In this document: positions 9,079-16,580 of the stretch, piece by piece
How positions within the stretch are numbered: position 1 is the stretch's first letter
Layout: each line of letters begins with the position of its first letter
Assembly (NCBI RefSeq): GCF_000317595.1
Contig: NZ_AEJC01000614.1
Coordinates: 1 to 43,111 of the forward strand
Direction: 5' to 3'
DNA from: Streptomyces ipomoeae 91-03
Lineage (GTDB): Bacteria > Actinomycetota > Actinomycetes > Streptomycetales > Streptomycetaceae
Length of the DNA: 43,111 nt
Notes under the pieces: model-generated
The model's input: the letters and a program-made list of their open reading frames with translations, nothing else
Told to the model about the DNA's origin: nothing
Databases searched by the model: none
Position numbers and translations under genes: made by a program

Positions 9079-9215
9079 GCGTGAGCACCAGCCGCTGCCG
9101 CACGGCCAGGACCTCCGCCTCCACTTGCACGACGCCCCTCGCGTCATGCCGCACGAGGCGGCCACCACCGCCGTACAGCCGAAGTGACAAGTAACAGACC
9201 CGCCGCACAGAAGAA

Positions 9216-9245
9216 CCCTGGCGACCGCTAGCGACGGTCCCAGGG
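9216..9245 (+). promoter_or_regulatory. Hairpin in the leader of the small-gene cluster
   Basis: CCCTGG (9216-9221) pairs with CCAGGG (9240-9245), and inside it GACCG (9223-9227) pairs with CGGTC (9235-9239), leaving one bulged C and a 7-nt loop. It ends 26 bp before the ATG at 9272. It could be a cis-acting leader structure or a terminator for upstream transcription; no U-tract follows. Confidence 0.45.
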
Positions 9246-9271
9246 CGCGGCCTGAACGGAGCAGATCGACA

Positions 9272-9580
9272 ATGCACCTTCTATCACACGCCCTCGCTTG
9301 GGCGAGAGCACTCTTGTTCGGACCGCCCAAGTCCGGCCGTACCTCCCGCAGCACGGTCCCGGAGGCTAACCGCACCGCCCACGACACCTACCCGTCGCCA
9401 GGAATGTGGGGCGCGATCCTGGCCGGGGCACGCCGTCGCCGGGCCCCGCACCTGTGGCCGTCCCCCGAACTACCCGCCGTCGAGGACGACGCGATCACCA
9501 GCGTCCTGGTTCGCGCCTACGTGCTGCAGGAGGACGAGCGGACCCGGCGTCTGGCCTCCCCGCTGAGGGGGGCACGGTGA
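9272..9580 (+). CDS. Small conserved Streptomyces protein, first of overlapping cluster
   Basis: A 102-residue basic protein with a hydrophobic N-terminal stretch (LLSHALAWARALLF), an Arg/Ser/Thr-rich middle, and a C-terminal segment of the type DDAITSVLVRAYVLQEDERTRR that recurs in small Streptomyces proteins of unknown function. Start ATG 9272 is preceded by a purine-rich AACGGAGCAGATCGACA. Its TGA overlaps the GTG of the next gene (GTGA), which implies translational coupling. No function is assigned. Confidence 0.6.
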   Translation: MHLLSHALAWARALLFGPPKSGRTSRSTVPEANRTAHDTYPSPGMWGAILAGARRRRAPHLWPSPELPAVEDDAITSVLVRAYVLQEDERTRRLASPLRGAR

Positions 9581-9807
9581 CGATGCCCGGGTACGAACCG
9601 AAGCTCGGCGACACCGTCGAGGACACCGGCTGCAAGAGGGTCGGCAAGGTCATGGGCTTCGAGGGCCCGTACGTGCAGCTCCGGCCGATCGCGGGCGGCA
9701 TCGAGTGGGACGCGTGCGCGGAGAAGCTGAGGCCGCTCACCGTCGTCGAGGCCCTTGGCGCGGGCATGGCGGTGGTCAACGCCCGGTCGAGGGGTGAGCG
9801 GCTGTGA
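9577..9807 (+). CDS. Small beta-barrel-like conserved hypothetical protein
   Basis: A 76-residue protein starting at GTG 9577, inside the stop of the gene before it. The core runs LGDTVEDTG, then VGKVMGFEGPYVQLRP, then GGIEWDAC and LRPLT: alternating strands and Gly turns that suggest a small KOW/SH3-like barrel. This pattern is common in small Streptomyces proteins next to XRE regulators. The start could also be ATG 9583. Its stop overlaps the next gene's start by four bases. Function unknown. Confidence 0.6.
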   Translation: MTMPGYEPKLGDTVEDTGCKRVGKVMGFEGPYVQLRPIAGGIEWDACAEKLRPLTVVEALGAGMAVVNARSRGERL

Positions 9808-10298
9808 GCAACTTTCAGAGAACTGGTTCGATGGCGCTCACGGGCCAGCGCTGGGAGGGCTTTTTGGCCTATACCTTCAAATGCAAGCGCTGCGCCACGA
9901 TGCCGGTCGGCCAGGGCTGCGTGGAGGGGGACAGGGTGCGCCGCGGTCTTCCGGCGGATGCGGCGCGCCAGGTCGAGGGCGCCCCTGTGGAGTCCCTGCC
10001 CGTGGACACCGAGACGATGCGCGCTACCACAGCCCGTCTGCTCGCCGAGGACGCCGAACTGCCCACCACCGGGGAGCTGGACGACCCGGCACTGCTGATC
10101 CCCGAGGTCGAGCGGGCCGCCTGCGCACTGCCGAACGACAACAGGCCGAGGGCGCGTGCGCTGGGCAGGGTGAGTGAGGCCCGCGCGCGCCTGGGCATCA
10201 AGCCGGGCCGGACCCCGGCGGGCCAGATGGTCCATGCCGAGCGCCTCGCCCGCTCGGTGATCTGCCTGCTCGGCCATCTGGAGAAGCTGGGGGGGTGA
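9804..10298 (+). CDS. DUF6415-like protein with N-terminal Cys motif
   Basis: A 164-residue protein starting at GTG 9804 in a GTGA overlap. Residues about 1-45 contain CKRC and one further Cys, possibly a metal-binding knuckle. The rest resembles the DUF6415 family of Streptomyces: DTETMRATTARLL, LIPEVERAA, an ARALGRVSEARARLG helix and a closing ARSVICLLGHLEKL helix. The segment between the first helix and LIPEVE is shorter than I remember for the family, which hints at an internal deletion. DUF6415 has been loosely tied to natural-product loci, but no reaction is known. Confidence 0.6.
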   Translation: MSNFQRTGSMALTGQRWEGFLAYTFKCKRCATMPVGQGCVEGDRVRRGLPADAARQVEGAPVESLPVDTETMRATTARLLAEDAELPTTGELDDPALLIPEVERAACALPNDNRPRARALGRVSEARARLGIKPGRTPAGQMVHAERLARSVICLLGHLEKLGG

Positions 10299-10484
10299 GT
10301 GCTCGTGAGCGTGGAGTTGTCGGCGGAATGCGCGCTCGGGCAGAAGCTCGACTACGCGGACGTGTACAAGGAGTGCGCCCAGGGAGTGGTGCCTCTTTCC
10401 CATGGGATGGGCATTCTCCTTCAGTGGCAGTGCGGTTGCCCGTGTCACCCGGCGAAGAGGCCTCAGAAGGTGAGGCGGCCATGA
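10299..10484 (+). CDS. Small Cys-containing hypothetical protein
   Basis: A 61-residue ORF beginning right after the stop of the DUF6415-like gene (GTG 10299; GTG 10305 is an alternative). It has a helix-like middle (ALGQKLDYADVYKECAQG) and a C-terminal CGCPCH cluster that could bind metal. Its stop overlaps the next gene's ATG. No family recognised; support is the tight coupling and the Cys pattern. Confidence 0.45.
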   Translation: MLVSVELSAECALGQKLDYADVYKECAQGVVPLSHGMGILLQWQCGCPCHPAKRPQKVRRP

Positions 10485-10645
10485 TCTGCGTACGCTGCCA
10501 GCAGCCCATCCAGGACGGCGAGGACTACGAGTCACACATCCCGCACGTGGCGACAGGCGCCGCGCCAACCGTGTACCTGCACATAGGCCCGTGCAAGCGG
10601 GTGCCGTCTCAGACGTACCCGTCCCGGGCGCCCAAGCGCCGCTGA
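10481..10645 (+). CDS. Small zinc-ribbon-like protein, end of cluster
   Basis: A 54-residue protein starting MICVRCQQPI, a CxxC knuckle, followed by an acidic turn and a segment with H and C (YLHIGPCKR), consistent with a mini zinc ribbon. ATG 10481 overlaps the stop of the previous gene (ATGA) and has a good SD (AAGGTGAGG). It closes the run of five coupled small genes. Such mini zinc proteins are common in Streptomyces; the role is unknown. Confidence 0.55.
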   Translation: MICVRCQQPIQDGEDYESHIPHVATGAAPTVYLHIGPCKRVPSQTYPSRAPKRR

Positions 10646-10724
10646 GAGCCCCTGCTGTCGGAACCCGGAGCTCGGCGCCGGTGGCAGGACGGGCCGCCCC
10701 ACGTCCCCATCCGGGGTGGCCTGG

Positions 10725-10759
10725 GCCCGCCGCCGGTTACCCCTGTGCGGACGGCGGGC
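10725..10759. terminator. Possible terminator after the small-gene cluster
   Basis: GCCCGCCG (10725-10732) and CGGCGGGC (10752-10759) form an 8-bp GC stem with a 19-nt loop, 80 bp past the last small gene. There is no T-run, as is usual in Streptomyces. Confidence 0.35.
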
Positions 10760-10812
10760 TTCACGGCCTTCAGCCGTAGGCGGCAGGTGCCGGGGAGCAC
10801 CTACAGGAACGA

Positions 10813-10832
10813 GTCACGTCCGCGGACGTGAC
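10813..10832. terminator. Perfect 20-bp palindrome between convergent operons
   Basis: GTCACGTCCGCGGACGTGAC lies 14 bp beyond the stop of the HAD gene on the minus strand and is perfectly self-complementary. A bidirectional terminator is the simplest reading; an operator is possible. Confidence 0.5.
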
Positions 10833-10845
10833 CACGAAACCCCGC

Positions 10846-11664
10846 TCAATACTCCCGCGCAGCCTTCAGGAACTCCCTGAGAATCCGCTCCCCCGCCATG
10901 ACCCCCCGCTCGGGAAGAGCGGTGACCTCCGGCCCGACCCACCCCGCGTCGGCCAACTCCCCATGCCCGGGCCGCCAGCCCCGATCCGCCGCCAGCAACA
11001 GATCCGCGTCCAACAGGGAGTCCCCCGCGGCCACGGTCAACGCGGCCCCGGTCCGCCGCGCGACCTCCCGCATCGCCGCCGACTTGGTGAGCGGCTTCGG
11101 CACGGCGTACAACTTGCGCCCCTGAAGGGACACGGTCCAGCCCCGGTTCTCGGCCCACACCGCCAGCTCCTTCACCCAGTCCTCGGGCAGCAGCTCCCGC
11201 TCGACGACGAGATAGGCGAACAACTCCTCCGCGACCCGCTGCTTGCGCACCCAGGCCGGATCGGAAGTGGCCATCAGACGATCCCGCACCTCGTCCAACG
11301 GCGCACACTCATCGGCGAGCCGAGCCGTCACGCTCTCGTACCAGGCGACGTCGGTGACGCCGTCCACCAGCAGATGCCCGCCATTCGCACAGATCGCGTA
11401 CTTCGGCGTGGGCCCCGGCAGATTGATCCGCTGGTACTGCTTGCGCGTCCGGGTGGTCGTCGGCACGAACACCGCCGCGTCACTCAGATCGGCGAGCAGC
11501 TGAGCGGCGGTCTCGGTCATGTAGGACAGCGGCTTGCTCTCATGGACCTCCACCGTGAGCAGCCGGGGCGCCCGCGCGTCCGGCATGGTCAACGCGAGAG
11601 CGGCGGACGAATAGATGAGCGTACGGTCGAGATCGCTGGCGACAAGCACCTGGGGCCCGGACAT
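10846..11664 (-). CDS. HAD-family phosphatase of the Ter-linked pathway
   Basis: A 272-residue HAD hydrolase. Motif I is SDLDRT (nucleophile Asp11, acid Asp13); motif II is the Thr run in FVPTTTRTR; motif III is the Lys of VPKPLTKSAA; motif IV is AAGDSLLDADLL. The cap lies between motifs II and III, as in Cof/sucrose-phosphatase-like members. Its ATG overlaps the TGA of the PRTase gene (TGATG), so translation is coupled. HAD phosphatases are a standard partner of the TRSP/PELOTA phosphoribosyltransferases in Ter loci, where dephosphorylation of a sugar-phosphate or nucleotide-like intermediate is predicted. The frame runs further upstream, but that part overlaps the PRTase gene and has no HAD features. 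Confidence 0.85.
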   Translation of the reverse strand: MSGPQVLVASDLDRTLIYSSAALALTMPDARAPRLLTVEVHESKPLSYMTETAAQLLADLSDAAVFVPTTTRTRKQYQRINLPGPTPKYAICANGGHLLVDGVTDVAWYESVTARLADECAPLDEVRDRLMATSDPAWVRKQRVAEELFAYLVVERELLPEDWVKELAVWAENRGWTVSLQGRKLYAVPKPLTKSAAMREVARRTGAALTVAAGDSLLDADLLLAADRGWRPGHGELADAGWVGPEVTALPERGVMAGERILREFLKAAREY

Positions 11665-14201
11665 CAGACGGCCACCGCCTTGCCGTCGGCACCGGTCGCT
11701 CCGCGCGTGAACCTGGGATGGATCAAGCCCACGCAGGTGTACGGCAGTTCCGCCACCTCTTCCACCGGTACCCCTCTCTGTTCGGCGAGCAGACGTACGT
11801 GGTCGAGGTCCGCGCCCGCCCCGGCCCGCGCGAGGATCTTCCACGGTACCCGGCGCAACAGCACGCGAGTGGTCTCACCGACACCGGGCTTGACCAGGTT
11901 GACGTCATGGATCCCGTACTCCTCGCTGATCCGCTCGACGGCCGCCCACCCCTCCCAGTTCGGCGTGCGATCGGCGGCCAGCAGCTCCTTGGTACGGGCG
12001 TCGACGGCGTCCACGACGTCACCGAAGGACGCGGATATGACGTCCAGGAAGTCCACGGAGACATCGGCGCCGGCCAGCTCCCGATAGAACTTGGCGCCGT
12101 GGAAGTCGTTCGGCCCGACCAGGTCCGACCGCAGCACGGTCCGTGAAATCAGCCCGGAGACGGTCGAGTTGAGACAGGCGGACGGAATCAGGAAGTCGTC
12201 GCGAGTGCCGTACGTCCGCACACACGACCCGGGGTCGGCCAGCACGGCGATCTCCGGATCGAACCCGGTGATCCCGTCCGACTCCTCGAACTCCAGCAGC
12301 GCGGCCGCGAGTTCACGTGTGATGGCGCCCTTGCCGGTCCACCCGTCGACGAAGACGACATCCGCCGGGTCATGGTGCGCCGCCAACCACCGAAGCGCGT
12401 TGGCGTCGATCCCGCGCCCCCGCACGATGGAAACGGCGTAATGCGGCAGTTCGATCCCGTGCCGACGCGACGCCCAGCGCCGCATGAGCACCCCCACGGG
12501 CGTACCCGCACGCGCCAACGACACGATGACGGGCCGCGACGACCGCTCGGCGAGCACCGTCTCGGTCACCACCCCCACAGCCACCGCGATCCGCTCCGCG
12601 GACTCCTCGAGCGCGCTGCGGAAGAGGGCCTGGTACTGCTCGCTCGGCTGGTACTCGACCGGCAACGACTCGGCGTAGTGGGCCCCACCGCTCTGGATGG
12701 CCTCCTCCCGCTCCTCGGTGGGCGCCTCCAACGTCACATCCGACAGATCCTGCAACAGCCACCCCACCTCGTCCGGCGCATAGGAGGAGAACTCGGGGCC
12801 ACGGAGGGGCTCGGGGAGCATGGGGGACCTTTCGGAGTGGTGCGGGGTGGAGTGCGTTCCCACCAGGGGGTACCTTCCTTCCGCCGCGACGGCGCTCGAC
12901 CGGGACGGCGCGTCCCGGCCGTGCCGAACCGGTGGGACGTACGACGGCACGACGGCGAGGAGCACGCTCGGTGTGTGGGCGGCGAGCACGGCCAGCAGGC
13001 CGTCCTCCGCGTGCAGCGCGGGTGTGTCGGCGACCGAGTCGACGACCACCACGACCGCGTCGAACCCGGCCCCGGCCACGTTGTACGCGTACCGCTCCCC
13101 GGGCCCGTCCGCGGGCTCGTCGTGCGCGGGGAAAACGATCCGGCTGCGTATCGCGTAGCCGGGGTCGTCCACGGCGAGCACCGGCGACCGCGTGGTGGTG
13201 GAGAACCGTATCTCCGCCTCTCCCGCAAGCCGCTCCAGCTCCCGGGCCAGACGCAACGGCGCGTACATCAGCTCTTCGAACCCGAGCACGAGCACTCGCC
13301 GGGCGCCCACCGGCAGCGCGTCGGCGACCCGCGCGGCCATCCCCGGCAGCGCGCCCTCCAACCGCTCCCGGTGCGCGGGGGTGAACCCGTGCCGGCCCCC
13401 GTCGGGCACCCCGACCGGCCAGCCGAGCTCGACCCGGGTGACCCGTGACGTCCCGTTTCCCCGGGCCACACCCTCAGCCGCGGCCTCGTACTCCGCGACC
13501 AACGCCTGCCCCTTCTCCAGCACCCCCTCCGGCAGCCGCACGGTCCCTTTCGCCGCGGCCACCAGATCCACCCGCGCCCCGATCTCCCGGGCGAACTCGG
13601 CGAGGCGCCCCTGGTCGGCGGCCGACCTCATGTCGACCAGCGCCACGACGACGTACCGCTCACGCGGATACCGCTCGTGCAGCGCGCGAATGGTGTTGAG
13701 GACGGTGTTCCCGGTGGAGAACTCGTCGTCGACGAGGACCAGCGGCCCCCGCCCCGCGAGCAGTGTGGGGTCCTCCGGCAGCAGCAGATGCGACGTCGCG
13801 TGGGAGTGGGCCTCCTCGAAGCCACCGGCCTGGTCCACACCGTCGACCGGCCGCCGGGTGGAGTGGAGGTAGGGCGCGTCGCCCACCCCGTCGGCGACGG
13901 AGTGCCCGAGCCCGGTGGCGGTCTCGGCGTACCCGAGGACGACGGCGCCCCGTGCCCCGTCGGCCCCCAGCAGCTCCCGTACCCGCCGCCCCAGCCGGAA
14001 CCCGGCCCCGTACACGATGTCCGGCGACTGGGGCACATGCTTGCCGAGCACGTTCGACACCAGCAGATGCGCCCGCTTGGGGTTGCGCCGCAACGCCAGC
14101 CCCAGCAGAGAGCTCAACTCCTCGTCGCCCACCAGCTCGACGCCGAGCCGCTGGGCGACCCAGGTCCCGGACCAGATCGTGTCGTTCACTGCGTTAGTCA
14201 T
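11664..14201 (-). CDS. Fused phosphoribosyltransferases: PRTase_2-TRSP plus PRTase_1-PELOTA
   Basis: An 845-residue protein made of two units usually found as separate proteins. Residues 1 to about 430 hold a PRTase fold with the PRPP motif LVLVDDEFSTGNT (about 152-164) and a TRSP domain carrying the signature FSTTTRSPV. Residues about 461-845 match the family annotated as PRTase/StiP: LARAGTPVGVLMRRW, a second PRPP-like motif VVFVDGWTGKGAIT, and a C-terminal PELOTA RNA-binding-like domain (RVLLRRVPWKIL to CVGLIHPRF). The linker (about 420-460) is rich in Ser, His, Pro and Arg and reads like translated intergenic DNA. An internal ATG at 12821 (first residue of MLPEPLRGPEF) has its own good SD, so a separate 385-aa C-terminal protein may also be made. 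The start ATG 14201 follows AAGGAATCG. The product is probably a nucleoside-like metabolite; StiP protease activity is not evident. Confidence 0.85.
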   Translation of the reverse strand: MTNAVNDTIWSGTWVAQRLGVELVGDEELSSLLGLALRRNPKRAHLLVSNVLGKHVPQSPDIVYGAGFRLGRRVRELLGADGARGAVVLGYAETATGLGHSVADGVGDAPYLHSTRRPVDGVDQAGGFEEAHSHATSHLLLPEDPTLLAGRGPLVLVDDEFSTGNTVLNTIRALHERYPRERYVVVALVDMRSAADQGRLAEFAREIGARVDLVAAAKGTVRLPEGVLEKGQALVAEYEAAAEGVARGNGTSRVTRVELGWPVGVPDGGRHGFTPAHRERLEGALPGMAARVADALPVGARRVLVLGFEELMYAPLRLARELERLAGEAEIRFSTTTRSPVLAVDDPGYAIRSRIVFPAHDEPADGPGERYAYNVAGAGFDAVVVVVDSVADTPALHAEDGLLAVLAAHTPSVLLAVVPSYVPPVRHGRDAPSRSSAVAAEGRYPLVGTHSTPHHSERSPMLPEPLRGPEFSSYAPDEVGWLLQDLSDVTLEAPTEEREEAIQSGGAHYAESLPVEYQPSEQYQALFRSALEESAERIAVAVGVVTETVLAERSSRPVIVSLARAGTPVGVLMRRWASRRHGIELPHYAVSIVRGRGIDANALRWLAAHHDPADVVFVDGWTGKGAITRELAAALLEFEESDGITGFDPEIAVLADPGSCVRTYGTRDDFLIPSACLNSTVSGLISRTVLRSDLVGPNDFHGAKFYRELAGADVSVDFLDVISASFGDVVDAVDARTKELLAADRTPNWEGWAAVERISEEYGIHDVNLVKPGVGETTRVLLRRVPWKILARAGAGADLDHVRLLAEQRGVPVEEVAELPYTCVGLIHPRFTRGATGADGKAVAV
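12828..12833 (-). promoter_or_regulatory. Internal ribosome binding site in the PRTase fusion
   Basis: GAAAGG on the minus strand, followed by six bases and the ATG at 12821, has ideal SD sequence and spacing. It sits exactly where the StiP/PELOTA-type protein starts in unfused loci, which suggests that the fusion is recent or that both products are made. Confidence 0.6.
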
Positions 14202-14240
14202 CGATTCCTTAGACGGTACGACGCGGATGCGGACGTAGGA

Positions 14241-14300
14241 ACTCGAACCGGCACTCGAACCGGCACCAGAACCGGATCACGAACCGGATCTCGAACCGGA
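14241..14300. repeat. Five 12-bp tandem repeats upstream of the PRTase gene
   Basis: GAACCGG recurs with an exact 12-base period at 14245, 14257, 14269, 14281 and 14293. The units are ACTCGAACCGGC (twice), ACCAGAACCGGA, TCACGAACCGGA and TCTCGAACCGGA, and a decayed ACCGG follows. The array fills the gap between the lyase stop (14335) and the PRTase start (14201). It may be a regulator-binding array or an unstable simple repeat. Confidence 0.85.
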
Positions 14301-14334
14301 TCTCACCGGCTCTCCACCGGGTCCCAGTCGTCTC

Positions 14335-15501
14335 TCAGTCGGGCAGACCGGCGGCCAGCAGGTCCACGAACCCGATGTCCTCCCTCGCCACACCGAACAC
14401 CTCGGCGCGCTGCAGAACCCTTTCGGCCCAGGCGCGGTGCGGCTTGACCTCGTTCATCTTGTTGCGGGAGGCGGAGCGCAGGACCCCGCCGCCGTTGCGC
14501 TCGGGCCGCAGGATGTCCTGGGCGTCGCCGAACTCCTCATGGCTGACCACGGACAGCGCGTGCACCGGCAGGACGTGCGAGGGGTGGATGCAGGTCTTGC
14601 CGAGGAGCCCGTTGGCGTGGTCGAGGGAGATCTCGCGGAGCAGACCGTCGAGGGCGTGCTCGATGAGCGCCTCGCGCAGATCCGCGGCCCGGTTCGCCAC
14701 GAAGGGGCTGGTCCGCAGCTGCGGCTTGAACATGCGCTCCTGGACCCGGAAGTACTCCCACACCGGCCCGGTGACGGTGAACCCGGTGCCGTCGGCCCGC
14801 CCCAGCACGTTCACCACGTCCGCGATCACCGAGGCGACGATCTGGACGTCGTACGCCGTCATGTCGGGCGCCCGGCGCAGCGCGTACGAGGAGCAGAAGT
14901 CGGTGACACCGAGGCGCAGCGCGAGAACGCGGTCGCGGTACTTGTCGACGGTGTGGGCGATGCCCTGGAGGGCATCTACACGCGTCTCCCTGTACATCAG
15001 CTCCGGCGACTCCAGCACCGGCATCGCGAAGAGCCGCCGCCCGCTCGCCGACTCGGCGGCGGTCAGCGCCTCCAGGAACGCGACACCGCGCTCCTCGGTG
15101 AACTTCGGCAGTACGAATCCGGACAGCAGCCGTACGGTGGGGCCGAGGCGCCGTACGAGGTCGGGTATCTGCTCGGGGAGACGGACCCTTATGAACAGCA
15201 GCGGAAGCTCGACGTCCGGTCGCCCGGCGAGGTCGGTGAACTGCCTGACCAGGTTCTCCTCGGCGCCCACGACCTCCGCGTCGTCGATCGAATCCTCCAG
15301 GCAGAGCACCATGGAGACCACTCCGCGCCCGGCCTGCTTGACGATGTCGTCGGCCAGCCGCTCCCGGGTGGCGGGGCTGTACAGCGTGGCACCGAGGGCG
15401 ACGGCGAGCACGCGGGCCGGGGAGTCCGAGTGGAACTCGACCGGCTCCCGGTGGAAGAGGCGCTGGCGCTCCTCGGGGGCGAGGTGCCCGAAATGACGCA
15501 T
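14335..15501 (-). CDS. HpcH/HpaI-family (CitE-like) lyase of the Ter locus
   Basis: A 388-residue protein of the HpcH/HpaI aldolase/citrate-lyase-beta superfamily. Seen are VVSMVLCLEDSIDD (early acidic metal/phosphate site), LFIRVRLPEQ (Arg-bearing strand), LLSGFVLPKF, FAMPVLESPELMY (Glu-bearing strand) and LRLGVTDFCSSYALRR, followed by a C-terminal segment with GKTCIHPSHV. This is the branch found beside TerD, TRSP-PRTase and HAD genes, where it is predicted to split or join an acyl or sugar fragment. ATG 15501 is chosen because it starts MRHFGHLAPEER, follows GGGGATTCCT, and the frame further upstream lacks family features. It heads the minus-strand operon and is divergent from a terD gene across 200 bp. 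Confidence 0.85.
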   Translation of the reverse strand: MRHFGHLAPEERQRLFHREPVEFHSDSPARVLAVALGATLYSPATRERLADDIVKQAGRGVVSMVLCLEDSIDDAEVVGAEENLVRQFTDLAGRPDVELPLLFIRVRLPEQIPDLVRRLGPTVRLLSGFVLPKFTEERGVAFLEALTAAESASGRRLFAMPVLESPELMYRETRVDALQGIAHTVDKYRDRVLALRLGVTDFCSSYALRRAPDMTAYDVQIVASVIADVVNVLGRADGTGFTVTGPVWEYFRVQERMFKPQLRTSPFVANRAADLREALIEHALDGLLREISLDHANGLLGKTCIHPSHVLPVHALSVVSHEEFGDAQDILRPERNGGGVLRSASRNKMNEVKPHRAWAERVLQRAEVFGVAREDIGFVDLLAAGLPD

Positions 15502-15701
15502 AGGAATCCCCGTGACTGCTGGACGGCCGACCGTGAACGTGGCCGGTAATAGTACGTACAAAGGTGTGTCATCAGTTCCCGCCGGGCGTGAAGTTCTGGT
15601 AACCCGGCCATGGCAGGCATACGACGGTTTCATCCGACTTCATCCGACGCTTCGTCGCCCCCGCGTTGTCGTGATCAGGACCGAGAAGGCAGGATGACCG
15701 C
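15502..15701. promoter_or_regulatory. Divergent promoter region, lyase operon / terD
   Basis: This 200-bp gap must hold promoters for both directions. It includes an AT-rich segment with the palindrome GTACGTAC (about 15553-15560) and a perfect tandem repeat TTCATCCGAC at 15629-15638 and 15639-15648. The repeat could be a regulator half-site pair. I cannot assign -35/-10 boxes with confidence. Confidence 0.5.
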
Positions 15702-16523
15702 ATGACGCACGCGATGCTGAAGGGGTCGAACGTCCCGATCGAAGCCACGGCGGTGCGCGCCGTGCTGCGCTGGGCCCCCGGGCAGGGCGCCCCGGTGGTC
15801 GACGCCTCGGCGCTGCTCCTCGGCCCCGACGGACGCGTACGGTCCGACGAGGACTTCGTCTTCTACAACCAGCCGCGCCACCCCTCCGGCAAGGTGTGGC
15901 GTCTCGGCCAGAAGCGCGTGGCCGAAGGCCTCACCGACACCATCCAGACCGACCTGGCCGGTGTCGAGTCCGCCGTCAGCCAGATTCTCATCGTGGCCTC
16001 CGCCGACGACGTCACCTTCGACCGCGTACGTTCCCTGTGCGTCCTCCTCTACGACGCCACGGTCCCCGACTCCGAACCGCTGGCCTACTTCGAGATCAAG
16101 CCCGAGACCGGCGAGGAGACGGCCCTCATCTGCGGCGAGCTCTACCGCCGGGGCGGCGGCTGGAAGTTCCGCGCCCTGGGCGAGGGCTACACCAACGGCC
16201 TCCAGGGCCTGGCCACCGTCTACGGCATCTCGGTCGACGAGTCGGAAGCGGCAGCCGCCCCGCCCACGCCCCCGACCCCGGAACCATCGGCTCCCCTCCC
16301 CCCGGAGCAGCCCGCCCCCGGCGTCCCGTCCCAGCCCGCGTACGGCTATCCCCCGGCCGCCCCCACGCAACCGCCGGCCCAGCCGGCTTACGGCTACCCG
16401 CACCCCACCCCCGCGACCACGGCGGCCCCGGCCTACGGCTACCCCCACCAGCCGACAGCGGCCCCGGCCCTGGACCCGAACTTCCGCCTGCCCCCGCAGG
16501 GCCCGCAGTTCATCGGCCGCTGA
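15702..16523 (+). CDS. TerD-domain protein with Pro-rich tail
   Basis: A 273-residue protein. Residues 1 to about 180 form a TerD domain: LKGSNVPI, a DASALLLGPDGRV strand pair, DFVFYNQPRHPSG, LYDATV, LICGELYRRGGGWKFRALGEGY and GLATVYGI. TerD domains bind Ca2+ through acidic loops and act in tellurite, phage and stress resistance. The remaining ~95 residues are a disordered Pro/Ala/Tyr-rich tail with three copies of PAYGYP. Such tails may mediate self-association or partner binding. ATG 15702 follows GAAGGCAGGA. It is divergent from the lyase operon and convergent with the TerA-like gene, which ends 57 bp away. Confidence 0.9.
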   Translation: MTHAMLKGSNVPIEATAVRAVLRWAPGQGAPVVDASALLLGPDGRVRSDEDFVFYNQPRHPSGKVWRLGQKRVAEGLTDTIQTDLAGVESAVSQILIVASADDVTFDRVRSLCVLLYDATVPDSEPLAYFEIKPETGEETALICGELYRRGGGWKFRALGEGYTNGLQGLATVYGISVDESEAAAAPPTPPTPEPSAPLPPEQPAPGVPSQPAYGYPPAAPTQPPAQPAYGYPHPTPATTAAPAYGYPHQPTAAPALDPNFRLPPQGPQFIGR

Positions 16524-16580
16524 GGGGCTGGTAACCGGGGGGCAGGTGGTCTTTCAGGGGCTCGGGGAACCGGACGAGGC

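Noticed and set aside
6300..10845. Prophage or integrated plasmid
   Set aside because: No integrase, attachment-site repeats, replication or structural genes; decayed and small host-type genes only.
11664..12821. Cysteine protease activity of the StiP-type half
   Set aside because: Databases name the family after a protease, but the visible motifs are PRTase and PELOTA; no Cys/His protease pair could be recognised.
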